The position numbers were made by a program, and so were the translations under genes. 64,000 nt of DNA from Gymnorhina tibicen. Taxonomy: Eukaryota; Chordata; Aves; Passeriformes; Artamidae. The notes below the pieces were generated by a model, which worked only from the letters and a program-made list of their open reading frames with translations, had not been told where the DNA came from and did no database searches. Below are positions 14,273-26,700 of the stretch, piece by piece (positions within the stretch are counted from its first letter, which is position 1; each line of letters opens with the position of its first letter). The stretch covers positions 688,120 through 752,119 of the forward strand of contig VXAZ01002108.1 in NCBI GenBank assembly GCA_013399875.1, in the 5' to 3' direction.

Positions 14273-14473
14273 CTGTTGAACAGTCTGAACCTGTCCACTG
14301 TGGCTCACAGCTGCAGAGTCCCGTGTCCAGGAGGAAGGTGCCGTGCCCCGAGCACTGCTCCTGGCACACGGGCAGCGCAGTCTCACAGTTGACCCCGCCC
14401 CAGCCCGTGGAGCAGTGACATTCCCCTTGGACACACACACCGTGGCCAGAGCACATCGGATCCAGGCAGTCCT
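14273..14473 (-). CDS. TENM1: TENM1 exon H: EGF-like repeats 4 and 5
   Basis: 201 bp internal exon, phase 1-1, 67 codons. Acceptor CTGCTTTCCAG|AGGACTG, donor TTCAACAG|GTATGG. EGF 4 reads [18 protein letters not shown] then [12 protein letters not shown] with six cysteines. EGF 5 reads [18 protein letters not shown] then [13 protein letters not shown]: five cysteines, with Phe at the third position. EGF 5 is the second teneurin repeat whose unpaired cysteine links the two chains of the dimer. The exon ends on the first base of a codon (expected Glu of EGF 6). It is GC-rich compared with its introns. Last coding exon visible in the window. Confidence 0.97.
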
Positions 14474-17368
14474 CTGGAAAGCAGGGAATATACAACTTAG
14501 AGCAGAAAACTCACACCTTTACAGTCATTCATCGGTGAAATACAACAGGGATTCAGATTAATTTGACGATTTTTTGTGCAAATACCCAACTGAAACAATG
14601 TTAACAAACACAAGGGAAAAACAGTCTGGCAATATCTGTGCAAAAGGATAAGTCAAAAACAAGAAAAAAAGCAAGCACGTTGACTGTTAGAGGCCATATG
14701 AATCTCTTGTCATGGATTTTGTCTTATTTTTAAAACACAGATTCCCAGGACAGATCTATTGGTCTAAGTTGGTGAAGTCTGCTTCAGCAGGGTTGGGAAA
14801 GAGCTGGGGAAATTAATAGTTACTTCTGTAATTGTGCTTTGTATTTCCATTTGGGTATTTGTGCACTGTGTTTTATCTACATTTGGGAAAAGAAAGATTT
14901 ATTCTTTCACCTTCCTGCGAAAAGCTATCTCTATAGCTGAAAATTTGCTACAAAAAAAAGGTTATTCACTAAGACTGAGCAGTGAATCTCTAACTCAATG
15001 CTTGCTGTAAAAAAAAAAATCTCATACACATAAAAAATATGTGCTGGGCAATTGCAGGTAATGAACAGCTTCATAAAAGTCATAATGTACTGATGAACAA
15101 TTTGCAAACAAAGAACTAAATTTGTTCTCAATTTGGATTAAACTATTCCTAGTGAAAAATTCAGGAGCTCTGTAGAAGAATTTAAATCAGCTGGTTAGTG
15201 CTGTATGAGCAGGATATTCTTTCACAAAGCCCCAGCACTGCTTTAACAAGACAGGTTTTAAGCAGGAAGCAGCCTGCCTTCTCTGGAGGCTGCGGGAGGA
15301 CTGCAGAGCTGAAGGATCTGTGGGGTCTGAGCATGGGAAACAATTAGCCAGAAGCCTGCCCATGTTATATCATGCTTCAGACTGATGTTAAAGAGGCACT
15401 GTGAAAGTTCTGCTATGTATTTCTCAAGTATCAGCACAAGTACTGGTTTAATAATTAAGTTGTAAACTTAACAAACAGTATCCTGTGCTACGTGAATGAA
15501 GAGATGTTTTCTGCTTCAGGAAGGGAAGGCTAAATACTTCAGACATAGAGATGAACGGCCTCCAGTTTATAGGATCTTTCAACCTAAAAATAAAGAAGTA
15601 AAGCTTTATCTTTTGAACTGCTATGCCACCAATTCAAAATCTTGTTTCAGGATTTATTTTGTATCTTTTTCAGCCTTCCAGGCTTGTGGACAGCACAGTG
15701 TAATTCTGAGAGGGAATCAGTGTTTCTGGACAATGCACATCTTGCTAAGCACAGGACAAAAATACACAGCAATTTTCTCTCATCCTGAGACAGCTTTTTA
15801 TTTTGCTGATATTTTAAAATTAATCGGGTGACTCAATTTTAGGAATGATAATCTGACAGGACAAATTCAAAGGACCCCCACAGCAATGAATACATGTAGT
15901 TACTGGTGCTCCCTGGATAGTACATGTTGCTATGTCTGTTAACAGCACTGCTGTAAGACTAAATCATGTTTACATACAATAAAATAATCTTAATTCCTGA
16001 CAGAATTCCCTAACTACTGCACAAGTTATGTTTTACAATACAAGTGGAACAGTCATGTCAAGGACACACTGTTACAATAAAAATCCACCGTACTTGGTTA
16101 CACAGGTTTGCTTCATCCACCATATTTCCGTATTTCTACATAATTCCACCTTTTTTTTTTCAATTTAAGTAAGTTTCTTACTATAAAAATCCAATGTTTT
16201 CCCACTCTTGGTTTCAATAGCTGTCAGTACATTTATGTCATTTTTTTTCCCCTACCATTTTGCAGGATCTCATTATGGCAAGAAACAAAGCAACTAAAAA
16301 CAGCAGTCAGCCTCTCACCAGCTACAGGCTTGTTCAGCATCATGGCCTCACTGAGGAATCTGTGTATTACTTGCTTTTTCCCATTTGGGTTTTCTTGGTT
16401 TCTGAAACTACCAACAACTGACTATGTCAGAGGCATTCTCTTGATCCTCCCTTTAAAAACCATTCCAGGTATGTCAAAGCTATCAAATCCATCCTGGACA
16501 TTTTTCTGACTAGAGAATTCAAGCAACATAAAAAGCCTCCTGTGTGTGCTACTCAAAAGTATTACTGAAAATCTCTATAGCAGGAAGCACAAAGTATGCT
16601 GTCACTAGCTCCAGGCTAAGAGGACGACTGAAAAATCATCAAATCAGGGCAAACACGAGGAAGAGTTCTGCTTTCTGAGGCTATGCACAAGGGAAGAAAG
16701 TCAAAGCTGATGAGCTATCTCAGACATGCTGAGGGAAATAACAACTGCTTCTGTCTATAGATGAGGGCAGAGACACATCAGTACCATAACCAGCAAAAAT
16801 ACAGTAACTTGTTCTCACAGAATTTCCCACTTTTTGTTAGCCAAGCCTTTAAGGATGCCAGTTTAGTGCTGTGAGCAAAGGCTCCCAGTAAAAATGGCAT
16901 ATGACAACAGAATTACACAATATGTGCTGGTGAACTGAACCTGTTTGCTGCCCTTTTGGCTTTATATTGTCAGGAAAATCTAAGCCATAACAGAACAAAA
17001 AAGGGAAGAGCTGATTACAGTAGTCTGATTGCTTTGGAGAACTACCATATCATGTTTTGTTTAAATGATCTTCTGACTGCCTTACCCTGAGCTTTCGGCC
17101 AAATAAAATTCAATAATTTTATCTTTTCAAATGAAAATGTGAACTTTATGTGATTGGTCCACTGGACCGTTACCAAGACCTGAACACCTTCACCTTTGAA
17201 AATTTTCTATCTTAACATTACTTTCTATGAGACAGTAGTTTTGAGCAAGATAGTACTGCATCACAGAAAGCTGATCACATCTGTGTGAGTTTTTAACTAC
17301 CTTAAAACAGGTGGAAATTAAAGACAAACATCAACCCCCGGGACTATAGAGAAGGAAACTTCACAAAC
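14474..17368 (-). other. TENM1: TENM1 intron between exons G and H
   Basis: 2.9 kb intron, phase 1. Its donor GTTTGT is the weakest of the set; its acceptor CTTTCCAG is ordinary. No named element seen. Confidence 0.88.
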
Positions 17369-17563
17369 CTTCCTCACAAATCTCTCCTTTGTATCCAGGG
17401 ACACAGATGCAGACACCCATGATACAAGTACCATGGCCAAAGCAGGTTGGATCAATACACTGCTCTTCTGGAACATCACACTCTGGTCCTTTCCAGCCAT
17501 TTCGACACACACAGTGACCTTTCTCATATTCTCCATTTCCGCTGCACAGCACTGGGCAGGAAT
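17369..17563 (-). CDS. TENM1: TENM1 exon G: EGF-like repeats 2 and 3
   Basis: 195 bp internal exon, phase 1-1, 65 codons. Acceptor CCTTCTTCAG|ATTCC; donor GAGGAAG|GTTTGT, weak because positions +3 and +4 are both T. EGF 2 reads [18 protein letters not shown] then [11 protein letters not shown]: five cysteines, with Tyr where the third should be. EGF 3 reads [18 protein letters not shown] then [13 protein letters not shown] with all six. In teneurins the odd cysteine of EGF 2 forms an intermolecular disulfide in the dimer (established for the family), so the Tyr is expected, not a defect. The weak donor and in-frame length make exon skipping plausible; that is inference. Confidence 0.97.
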
Positions 17564-18612
17564 CTGAAGAAGGCATATTGACCTTTTTAATGTATTTACA
17601 TACTTACATAGATTAACATTTATTGCATTTATCGTTCTGTAAAATTGCTTTTCCACTCCAGCTCCTCAATTCTTTATTTGGTTCAAGGGTTGTGACAGAC
17701 TGAAGTCTTTGAACTAGGTAGTGCAGCAGTAATACAATGTCCTTGTCTCCTCAGTCTGCCTCTCTTGTATACCTTCATTTTGACCAGAAATGCGATAGCT
17801 TAGAAGATAAAAACAACTCTCTCTCCTTGATTGGCCTCTGTGGAAAATTTGCAGTGATGCCTGGTTTTCAGTAAGATTAATATTTCTTTCCTGTGAGCTG
17901 AAGCAAGATCCTGCCCTTTTCTTTTTTCTTCTAAGAAGACATAATATCACTGAAGTTGTAGCCATCACTAATCTGTATGTAAACCAGCAATGTGGAAGCT
18001 TACTTTTACAATCCAGTATCACTTTCTGAGCCAATTGAGTCTTAAAAAAAATAAACCCCACATTTGAGGAGACACTGGAAAATCATGAGAACTTCTGGAC
18101 ATCATATGCAGTGGATAATGGCTAATACTGACAGAAATATCTGAAACAGAAGTAAGCTCACTTAACATGTTTTTTTGCTTTAATGCTGGAAAACTGTCTC
18201 TAAGCTGCTTTAGGTTTCTTATCTACACCCTATTCAAGTTAAGACTACAGAAGCATTTGATTTACTTACGTTTTCTCCAAAGTGAAACTGTTTGTCACTT
18301 TTAAATAACAGAAAACATTATGCTAAGCTAACACACCTATTAAAAATGTATTTTACAACTACAGACAGGATGCAAACAGGGATGGAGGAACCTATTAAAT
18401 TTGAAAGTCAGGGAGGGAGAAGTGGTTGAGCCATGTTAACTCATGTACAGCATAAAGAAACTTGCCACATGTGTGCTTGTACTGTATTTGCCATCTGGCT
18501 GGAAAAAGGAATTTAATCTCCTTTAATCACTTTGAATCTTTGCAAGCCCAGCAGTCACACACCATAATCATGATCCCTGTCATGCACCGTGGGTCAGTTA
18601 ATAGGAGATTAC
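17564..18612 (-). other. TENM1: TENM1 intron between exons F and G
   Basis: 1.05 kb intron, phase 1, GT-AG, the shortest in the window. Nothing recognisable inside. Confidence 0.9.
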
Positions 18613-18714
18613 CTTTTGCACAATCAGGACCAAGGAATCCGGGGAAGCAGTGGCAGTGGCCTGAGATACATTCTCCATTCCCATTGCAATTAGTAGAGCA
18701 GTCATCCAGGATTT
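18613..18714 (-). CDS. TENM1: TENM1 exon F: EGF-like repeat 1
   Basis: 102 bp internal exon, phase 1-1, exactly 34 codons. With the split Glu it reads [19 protein letters not shown] then [15 protein letters not shown]. Six cysteines in EGF spacing (C-x3-C-x5-C-x4-C-x-C-x8-C), a complete tenascin-type EGF repeat. Donor GCAAAAG|GTAATC. The acceptor CCTGAATAAACAG|AAATCC is weak: the pyrimidine-rich part (TTTTTCTTTG) lies some 25 bases upstream, and the bases next to AG are purine-rich. This short exon is easy to miss by ORF length. The exon can be skipped in frame, which would remove EGF 1 alone. Confidence 0.95.
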
Positions 18715-21700
18715 CTGTTTATTCAGGCAATTGTGCACAAAGAAAAACATAAATTGGTTGAATTCGAAATGAATGGCATCTTCACTTCACTCTGCAGGAC
18801 ACATCTACACATACAAATAGGTGCAGAAGCAGTAAAAAGCCCATTTTCATTCATAGAGAGCATAAAACAAAATTTCTGTTCAAGCAGCTTACAAATATTT
18901 ATTAGATTTTGTCTTGACAGCTTTGAGATAACAGGTGCATCATTTATATTACACCAAAAAGCTTTTAAAGTAAGTGTTCATGTAAAATTTACCACCATTA
19001 AAATCACTGCAGGAACCTGAGTATTCACTGAAAAACGTCCACCTTAAACACTTTCTTTTATTGCTGAAGTAATTTGTTTGAAACCTGTTTATAGAGTAAA
19101 TTGCCTTCTGTGGTGTTCATTTGAACTGTGTGAATGGAATCCCTTGGAGAAGGGCAGGATTTCCACTTCTATACAATCAGATAAACAAAAAAATAGTCTT
19201 TTGTACAGTGACGAAATTCAATGTGATAAAGAACTAAGAAGTAGATTTGAAGCAAAAAAACCTGCCTTCAGTTCTGATCTTAAACTTGCCCATGTTTTAT
19301 CACACAGCTTTGGCTATTAAGCCACTTAACCTTACATATCTGAGGATAGGCTCCTAACTCGACATGGATTAGCTGGTTCCAGTTTACACACATACATCCT
19401 ACAGGAATGCAGTGGATTCACTGATTTATATGGATTTAGCATAAAGAGTATGAAGCAAATTCAAGCTAAGATGATCCTGTGTGGAGCAGGTCTCTGTCAG
19501 ACCAGCTCCAGGACTGAGGGACTCTGCAGCCCATGCAGGTGCTGGATGGGAAAGGGGCTCGAGCCAGGGGAACTGGGACTGTTCAAAGGCCACATCCACT
19601 AAGAGATGTGAGGAAGTACCTCTGGCTGTAGGAAAATAGGAAACTTGATGCCTTTCCCCCAAAATAATTGAGGAAAAAGAAGAAAACCCAGATCCTACAA
19701 TTAACAAAAATGACTGATATAAGTGTATTTTGATCTTATTTATGGGCACTTAGACAGATAAGGATTGGTTCCTCTTGAAAACTCCTATGGTTATTTGAAA
19801 ACATTCCTTTCAGGCTATCAGTTTATACTAAAGAACAGATATTTGATATGCCTCTGTTCATCAGATATCCACAACCTGTACACAGATGTCTGTTTCAAAA
19901 TTAAAAATCCAGCACATTTTTAGAAGGAAGTTTTTTTCACAGAAATGCTGCTCGTTACTGATTTTTCATGTTACTGTTCATTATCAACTCTTGTCTTGCT
20001 CTATGTGTGCACTTGCCTGCCTTCTCGGTTTTCCTAGAATCACATGGCAAATGATCCCTACATTGACCTGAAATGAAGAATTAATGGTTTGAGAAGTTAG
20101 TTCCCCTTAATGCAATGTCCAGTTTGGGCTGCCCTTTATTTAGTTGACGGAAGTACTTTGAAGGATGCCACGCTATGCATGCAATTTACCCTCCTCGGGA
20201 AAGTCTGATCAGAACTTCAGCTAAAGTGTCAGCAAAATCAATTTTGTACATAACTAACATGGAGCATCTTGAAATACAATCTAACAGATGCTGATGAGGG
20301 GCATGGCTGGTTCACAGGAGCATTTGGCAGAGATGCATCCAAGCTCTTGCTCTTTTCTCAGGGTTTCTGGTCCTGGCTGACTCCTTTGTCGGCAGAGATG
20401 TCAAATACGACTCTAGACCAGTCTGGGTAAGAAGAATGCCTCAAGGATTTTTTTTTTTTTGTGGAAACTCCCAAAAAACAATCAAGTTATGATGAACAGC
20501 AAACTAGGAGAAGAAGATACACAGGTTATGAAAACACAATAGCTGGCAGTATTTTCAAATGTACCAGCAGTAGATTCTTGCAGCAGCATGAACAGACTTT
20601 TTCCCAAAAATATCTTCCTGCAGCCATTTTGAAGATGAAGTACAAGGATTCCTGCCTGCACTGTGGCTCACATGCCTCCCTCTTTCATAGTCTCTTCTTT
20701 TTTACCACATGTAACATGAATTAGACGCCAGCAATTAATTTTTCTTTGTTACTGGGGGGCAGGGAAGGGGGGGAGTAGAAGTTATGCTACTAAATGAAAT
20801 ATTATTTAAACCCTCTTTTATAAACCCTGCTGTCTTACAATAAAAGTAAACAAGGGATCAGGAATTGGGATACTGGTCTGGGCTGGAGTTTGGCCAGGTT
20901 TTATGGTCTTTGTAGAGCATCTGCAAAGATGTTTCATAAATTGCTTTAATCTTATTTTCTCAGATGGAATTGAATAATGGCATATTTTCTTGCAGAAGAT
21001 CAACTTTTTCGAACAGAGCAAATATGAAATTTTACACCAGAACCAGTCATTACAACTCTATCTCAATTTCTAATTTTTTTCTTTTATGCAAGTCCTTCAG
21101 AATCTTGATAGTTGAATCATACTGTCCTGCTCTGCAAGGTTTTTACCACAAAGTAAAAATAGTAACCACTTGTTCTGAAGAGCAGATGGCACGTCCATTA
21201 CTAGTAAAGACATCTTGCTAAACATATGGTAGAACAGGTTAACTAAAGGGTATAGTGGTTAAAGTCTTGCAGCAAACTGAGACTGTCATAAATACAACAC
21301 TTTACCTAAATTTAAATTCCAAAAAAGCCCTATGTGTGAGGACTGCTCACTCACAACACCTACATCTGCAAACATTTGCCCACCTATACATGTTAAAAAG
21401 GCAGGAGGAATCTCATATGCAACCAGGACGCTGCCTCCTGCATTTGCCCTCTGTATTCCAAACAAAACGGTGCATCTGAATAACTGCATAAAACAACAGC
21501 ATCCATCCATCAAACAACACTCACAAACAAACCCACAAAAGACTTTCCAACTGACTAAAATACTGGAAATAAGAACTTAAAGCCTGGATAATTTTTGTAG
21601 GATTTAGGGTTCCCATGTAAGTAGAGAGGGCAGACATAATCTCTTACTTGGAACAAGATAAAACCAGAAATTACTCAAGCATTTAAGCTATCATATAAAA

Positions 21701-21933
21701 ATCTTAACACATGAAGACTTTACACTTAATTAATTTGATAATATCTATCTTTAATATACAAATGTTGCTATTTGTCTAATATTGGCTTAAACACGAAGTT
21801 GCTCCACTGAGGTTAATTAAACTAAGCTGAAATAAAACATATTTAAGAGAATACTTAAGAGGAGCTGAAATACATCAAGTACATCTTTGCAATGTAATAA
21901 CCAGAATAACAATTATATTGTGATTGTTCTTAC
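18715..21933 (-). other. TENM1: TENM1 intron between exons E and F
   Basis: 3.2 kb intron, phase 1, GT-AG. It has a T run of about 13 bases near 20449-20461 and a low-complexity catccatcc/caaac stretch near 21500-21540. No named repeat or exon seen. Confidence 0.87.
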
Positions 21934-22144
21934 CAATAGCTGTAGTTAATACAAACACTTGCTCTACTTTCTTTCCATCATTGTAGAATGCCATATGCCA
22001 AGCTCCTTGATCCATATACTCGATGAAACCTGTCTCTTGCAGTGAAGTTAAGATCAGGTTCCTGGGAGCTTGCTGAGGCTCCTCTGAGTTTTTTGGTTCC
22101 TGTTTAATTAACTGTTTTCCATCCATCAGTTTTACAAAATCAAA
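21934..22144 (-). CDS. TENM1: TENM1 exon E: extracellular linker before the EGF repeats
   Basis: 211 bp internal exon, phase 0 in and phase 1 out. Acceptor TTATTATTTCAG|TTTGAT, donor GCTATTG|GTAAGA (good match to consensus). It encodes FDFVKLMDGKQLIKQEPK, a Glu/Gln-rich patch NSEEPQQAP, then RNLILTSLQETGFIEYMDQG, AWHMAFYNDGKKVEQVFVLT and TAI. The segment NLILTSLQETGFIEYMDQG and the AFYNDGKK text are teneurin hallmarks just before EGF repeat 1. The NSEEPQQAP part is the least conserved portion compared with the mammalian protein as I remember it. No cysteines and no N-glycosylation sequon are present. Confidence 0.96.
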
Positions 22145-22730
22145 CTGAAATAATAATGAGCAAAAATTAACCACCTAGCAAATATTCATGAATCTACTCT
22201 GCATGTCTCCTTCAAACATGAATAAACAGTTGAAATCTTAAGAGGAATTGCCTAAGTATTCACCAATGTGGACAGCAATTGCATAACGTAGTCAATTTAG
22301 CTTCAGCTTATATATAAAAAGCATTACGGTAGGTCAGAAATCTGGCATCAAAACTGGCATAGCTGTTTGCTATGGCAGGGTAAAATCAGACTGGCTGCAC
22401 TAAATACAGCAGATTCACTCCAAAAATTACATCTCTTTAATGGGAATAATTCCAAAATTCCCAAGGTGTAGTGCCTGTGCTATGCAGCTCTTCCTCTCAA
22501 ATGCCAAGAGCAGATTAAAAACCTGTTGTCCTACACCAGATTTTTAAATCCTTGCCCCTTAATATCAATATCGGGTATCAAAACCTGAATATACTTTATA
22601 TTTAATTTAAGTAATACAAATAAGTATATAGCTTTTACAGGAAAGTTCTTAATACCTAACCACGTTGATGCTGACAACTTCAATGCCTGTTAACCTCAAA
22701 GCACCACGGATTTCTAGGAATTCCCGTTCA

Positions 22731-22748
22731 AGAAATATATATATTTCT
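22731..22748. repeat. 18-bp perfect AT palindrome
   Basis: AGAAATATATATATTTCT equals its reverse complement. In the D-E intron. Low-complexity core, so chance is a fair explanation. Confidence 0.8.
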
Positions 22749-22875
22749 CTAGGTTTTTTATGCATTCTGATTTTCATTAAAGTTCATTGTCAGCTCAGCT
22801 GAGGATCCAGCTTCAATTAAAGTCAGTGACAGCTAAAAGCGCTTATTTCTAACATCAAAACTCTAGTAAAAAATT

Positions 22876-22945
22876 TTTGAGGTTAGAGTAGATGAACTCC
22901 AGTGGTCCATTATAAACAATCTTTCCATGATTCCATGTATATTTA
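22876..22945 (+). mobile_element. Possible decayed CR1 tail
   Basis: The sequence gagtagatgaactccagtgg followed by a degenerate 'tccattataaacaatctttccatgattcc' has the order of the CR1 3' end (gatgatct, ggtccctt, aacc, ttctatgattc), with heavy divergence. Only suggestive. Confidence 0.4.
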
Positions 22946-23556
22946 TCACACTCTGTGGAGTGTGATCCTGATACAAAGAAAGATGAAAGATTTATTATCC
23001 ATAGAAATGACAGCTTCATATGCCAAATACATTAAGCCTAAAAATAAAAGTTGAATGTGACCAGCAATATTGCATATGACTGCTTAGCTAGGTTTTCTCT
23101 TGCAAAATCCCCAGGAGTAAGCACTCAGAAATAATTTCTATCTTAGAAACCAGAGACAGCTTTTTTCTTTTCTATTAACTCTATATACTGACTGTAAAAT
23201 CTGTTTGTTTTAAGGGAATCATAAAAAGATTAAAGCATTTTCAAGTGAACTGGAACTTCATCCCTTGCATAGAAGATGCTGGATCTACGCAGCAGGACAG
23301 TGTGTACCTGTCCAGCCTCCCAGACAGTCACATCCCTGAGGTCACAGCTACTGCCCTGTCTGCTATGACACTGTCCCTTCCTCTGAGAGAGCACGGTTTG
23401 AGGTGTTGCTGGAGCTCAGTAAAAGAAAAGGATAACCAGACTGAGGTTACAGCCAGTCCCTTCCTCCCTCTCTTCTTTGAAAGCGTGTTGTGAACACTCC
23501 CATCCACTGCTGTTTGAAAATATAAGTGTGATAGAATCAGGATAATTTCCAATTAC

Positions 23557-23756
23557 CTGCGTGTGAGTAGGTGGAATGTTTCTTCTGCCATAAATTCCCA
23601 GCAGAGAATCCTTCGCCAGTGAAATGTTAAACTTCAGGTACACGGGGTGATGTATGGTAATTTGGAAACGCCAGAACAGACCAGGTGGGATGGTCTGCAT
23701 AACCTGTGCTCCAATCTCTACTTCTCCCGTGTCTATGGCCCGGCCCTTCTGAAATA
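23557..23756 (-). CDS. TENM1: TENM1 exon D: extracellular linker with an N-glycosylation site
   Basis: 200 bp internal exon, phase 1 in and phase 0 out. Acceptor AAAATTAG|TATTTCAG, donor ACGCAG|GTAATT. It encodes [37 protein letters not shown], then [20 protein letters not shown] and [11 protein letters not shown] is a canonical N-glycosylation sequon on the extracellular side. This part lies between the membrane and the EGF repeats and is strongly conserved among teneurins as far as I know. GRR before NIPPTHTQ is a short basic site, not a clear furin motif, so I do not claim cleavage there. Exons D and E together add a whole number of codons (411 bp), so neither can be skipped alone without a frameshift. 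Confidence 0.96.
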
Positions 23757-26700
23757 CTAATTTTACAGAAACAAACAAAACAGTCAGTTGTGTATTTACA
23801 GTGGGTGAAGAGAGAAGGTTACAATGTATAAACGTGCCTTAGATCTATTGGAATATACAAAAATCAACTTCTAACACTGATAACTGCATTTTTTATTCAA
23901 CAGGCTGGAAAACACAAACAAACATGTACAACGTTATTTCCAACAACAGGTGTCATGGGGTATTTTTGCCCTGGAAATCTTATAACACTTCACTGATTAT
24001 GAAAAGGAGGAACTGCTGTTGCTGCGTAAACCGTGGTCTTTGCCCATCAACTGTGCAAACAAAACACATTCAACTGTGAATACACAGAGCGAGGACAGTG
24101 GGAAATTCTTCCTCTGGCACATATTTCAGACTGCTGCCGAAGGGGCATTGCACAAGCTACACAAATGGACCCCAGTGAGGACAGAAAATCCATCAAACCT
24201 GGTAGTTCAGAGCCCCTGTCCAAAGCCTGGATTTCTATTAATCACCATTCCTAATGGTTTTATTATGGTAGTGTTAATCTAGTCCTGGAGAAATAAAGAA
24301 CATCTGTTCTGGCTTGCTCTGTCTTCATGGAAGTGTAATAGGGGCATGAGGACAAGGAAAGGCACTCTGAAGACAAAACTGGCATAATTTCATAATGTCA
24401 AACAATATATTTGCAGACATCTACAGTATGTAACTTCACACATGGGTGTGAGAGCACTGAAATAGAAAGGGAAATGGAATGCATAAGAAAGACTTTGACA
24501 AAGTAAATTGGAGCTGGATTGCTTTTCTGGCTTATATCACCATCTTTATGTTTTTTACTGCGTGTCTGTGATCAGCATCGTGACATGCTGCAAATCACAG
24601 ACCCAATCCTGCTAACATTTGAGCTAATTCCATTGAAAGGTTTGTAAAACTCTATTGACATTTCCATACTTTGAACTAGAATAAGAGCAGGATAGTGTGT
24701 GGCATTAGAGGACGAGTCAAGAGAAGATTGAATTCAGCAGCCATATCCATCTATGTTTCATTTCATTCCAGACTCACAGTGAAAAATAACAAGGAGAAAA
24801 GTGACTGGAGCCTCATCTTTTACAGTAAATGTATATAAATATCTAATCCAACATAATGTACATGAAATTTTATAAATCACCCCTGGAAATGAAAACAGCA
24901 GTAGCAAAGCTAGGGCCAGCTTTTGCTTGAGTGTGTTAATAACAAAGACCCTCAGTGGGACCTTACACAGGCTTTAAATAGTGTAGGAAGTACTTAGCAT
25001 TCTTAATGAATAGAGATTTAATTTACAAGGCAGGAGCAATTCTCAGGGTACCAGATCTTCCAGCTTTACAGCTGCTTTGTGTCACCAAACCCACAGCAAG
25101 AATGAGGAGTTAACTTACAACACCTCATCACGTAAATACATCTATTTTTAGATTAGAAACTTGTAATCTAGTACTCTAAAAATACACCACTTACTTAGTT
25201 TGAGAGTTAAAGTATTTCCAAACTGCTGCTTTAACAATGTTCAAGGTGAGTCTATTTCTGCCCAATTTGCTTCACAGAAAAAGTCTTGAATGTTGAATTT
25301 TGAAAAGAGAATTAAACTTCCCCTGTTGGTCAATGAAAGCGGATCCCTTCCCACCCCAAACCAAAAAAGATCCTACTTAGCTTATGTAAATTTGAAAACC
25401 TTCTCCCCTATTTCCAATACTCTAGAGATATTAAATCTTAATGATTCTTTGCAAGCAATTACCCTGGGTTAAGTAAAACACTATGGAACTTTTTGGTGAT
25501 ATTGACACAGGGTAATTAATGATTCAGTTACAAGAGTAGAGCACTAGGTAAAAAGTCAGGGATACAGTATCATTTTTGAAGTTAAAGGTGTTGTTGGTCC
25601 GTGTTCAAGATCTTTAACATACAGTAACTAATTATTTTTTGAAGGGAGAAGGTCTGTTTCTTTGTTGAAAAGAAGAAGTGTTATGTCTTTAGTCTGGGTG
25701 AATTCTCACTAACTGATACTATCAAATTATGCTGAGTATCATATCCGTGTTGCTACATACCTCGAGAGTTTTTCACCATTTGGCTGAAAATACCTTTGCT
25801 CTAGCAACAATTTAATATAAGCTTTAAAAAAACCAGATGCACTCAGATGTACATTTAACTCATCCCAGGGGAAAGAAGTGCATGCTGCTGTTCACAACGC
25901 TAACAGGAAAATATACATACTATCTACCCCTACTGATAGGGCACAGTTGCAGAATCTCTACCTTTCAAATGTTAATTTTTCAGACAACCACAGAGCATGG
26001 AAAGGCCACTGTAGGAGCCATGTCTGAAATGCATATTTTCATATTCACTGAGCCACTCTGCTTTCTTTACAGAAAAAGAATTTAGCTTTGCTTCTGTGTT
26101 TAGTTGAACTAAGCAGGTATTTGTCTGTACAAAAAAGGCACCTGAAGACACACTCCTCACAGACTATCCTTGTCTACTTTCTTGCTCTCTCTTGAAAAAG
26201 TCCAAAATAAGCTTTTAAAATTACAGTGCTGCAATACAATTCTGCTCTTGTAAAAATATTTTTTTATGACAAAGTATAATTTAATTATCTATATTCAATT
26301 CCTTGTACAGCTCACAATCTTGCCAACTAGGGTATTCTTCCCTATGCTTTCTAAGCACAGTTTCCTCAGAAGTCTAAAGCAGAAGACAGATTCCTAATCA
26401 CAGGTTTCTCTTGGCTTCAAGAAAGAAAAACTCTGAACAGCGTGGTGCCAATTACCTCCACAAGAATGTACCCATATGCTTATTATTACTGATCCTGAAA
26501 CAATCAATTTCCTTGTACTCCCCTGGTAAATACCAGCATCAATAGGATATCTGACTTTTTAATCACATTACTACATATTAAAATGTTAACTCATAGCCGT
26601 GGGTCAGTGTGTTCTAAAGTGACTTCTTGAAGAGATCTGACTTGCTGGTTTATAAACTTCATTTTAATTAAAAGATTAGTTAAAATATATGCTTTTAAAG

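Larger units (their letters stand above)
22145..23556 (-). other. TENM1: TENM1 intron between exons D and E
   Basis: 1.4 kb intron, phase 0, GT-AG. It contains an 18-bp AT palindrome (22731-22748) and a faint possible CR1 tail (about 22876-22945). Confidence 0.88.

Noticed and set aside
14014..14561. Several frames on both strands around exon H
   Set aside because: Other-frame shadows of exon H or read-through from it into flanking intron; the true coding part is bounded by splice sites at 14273 and 14473.
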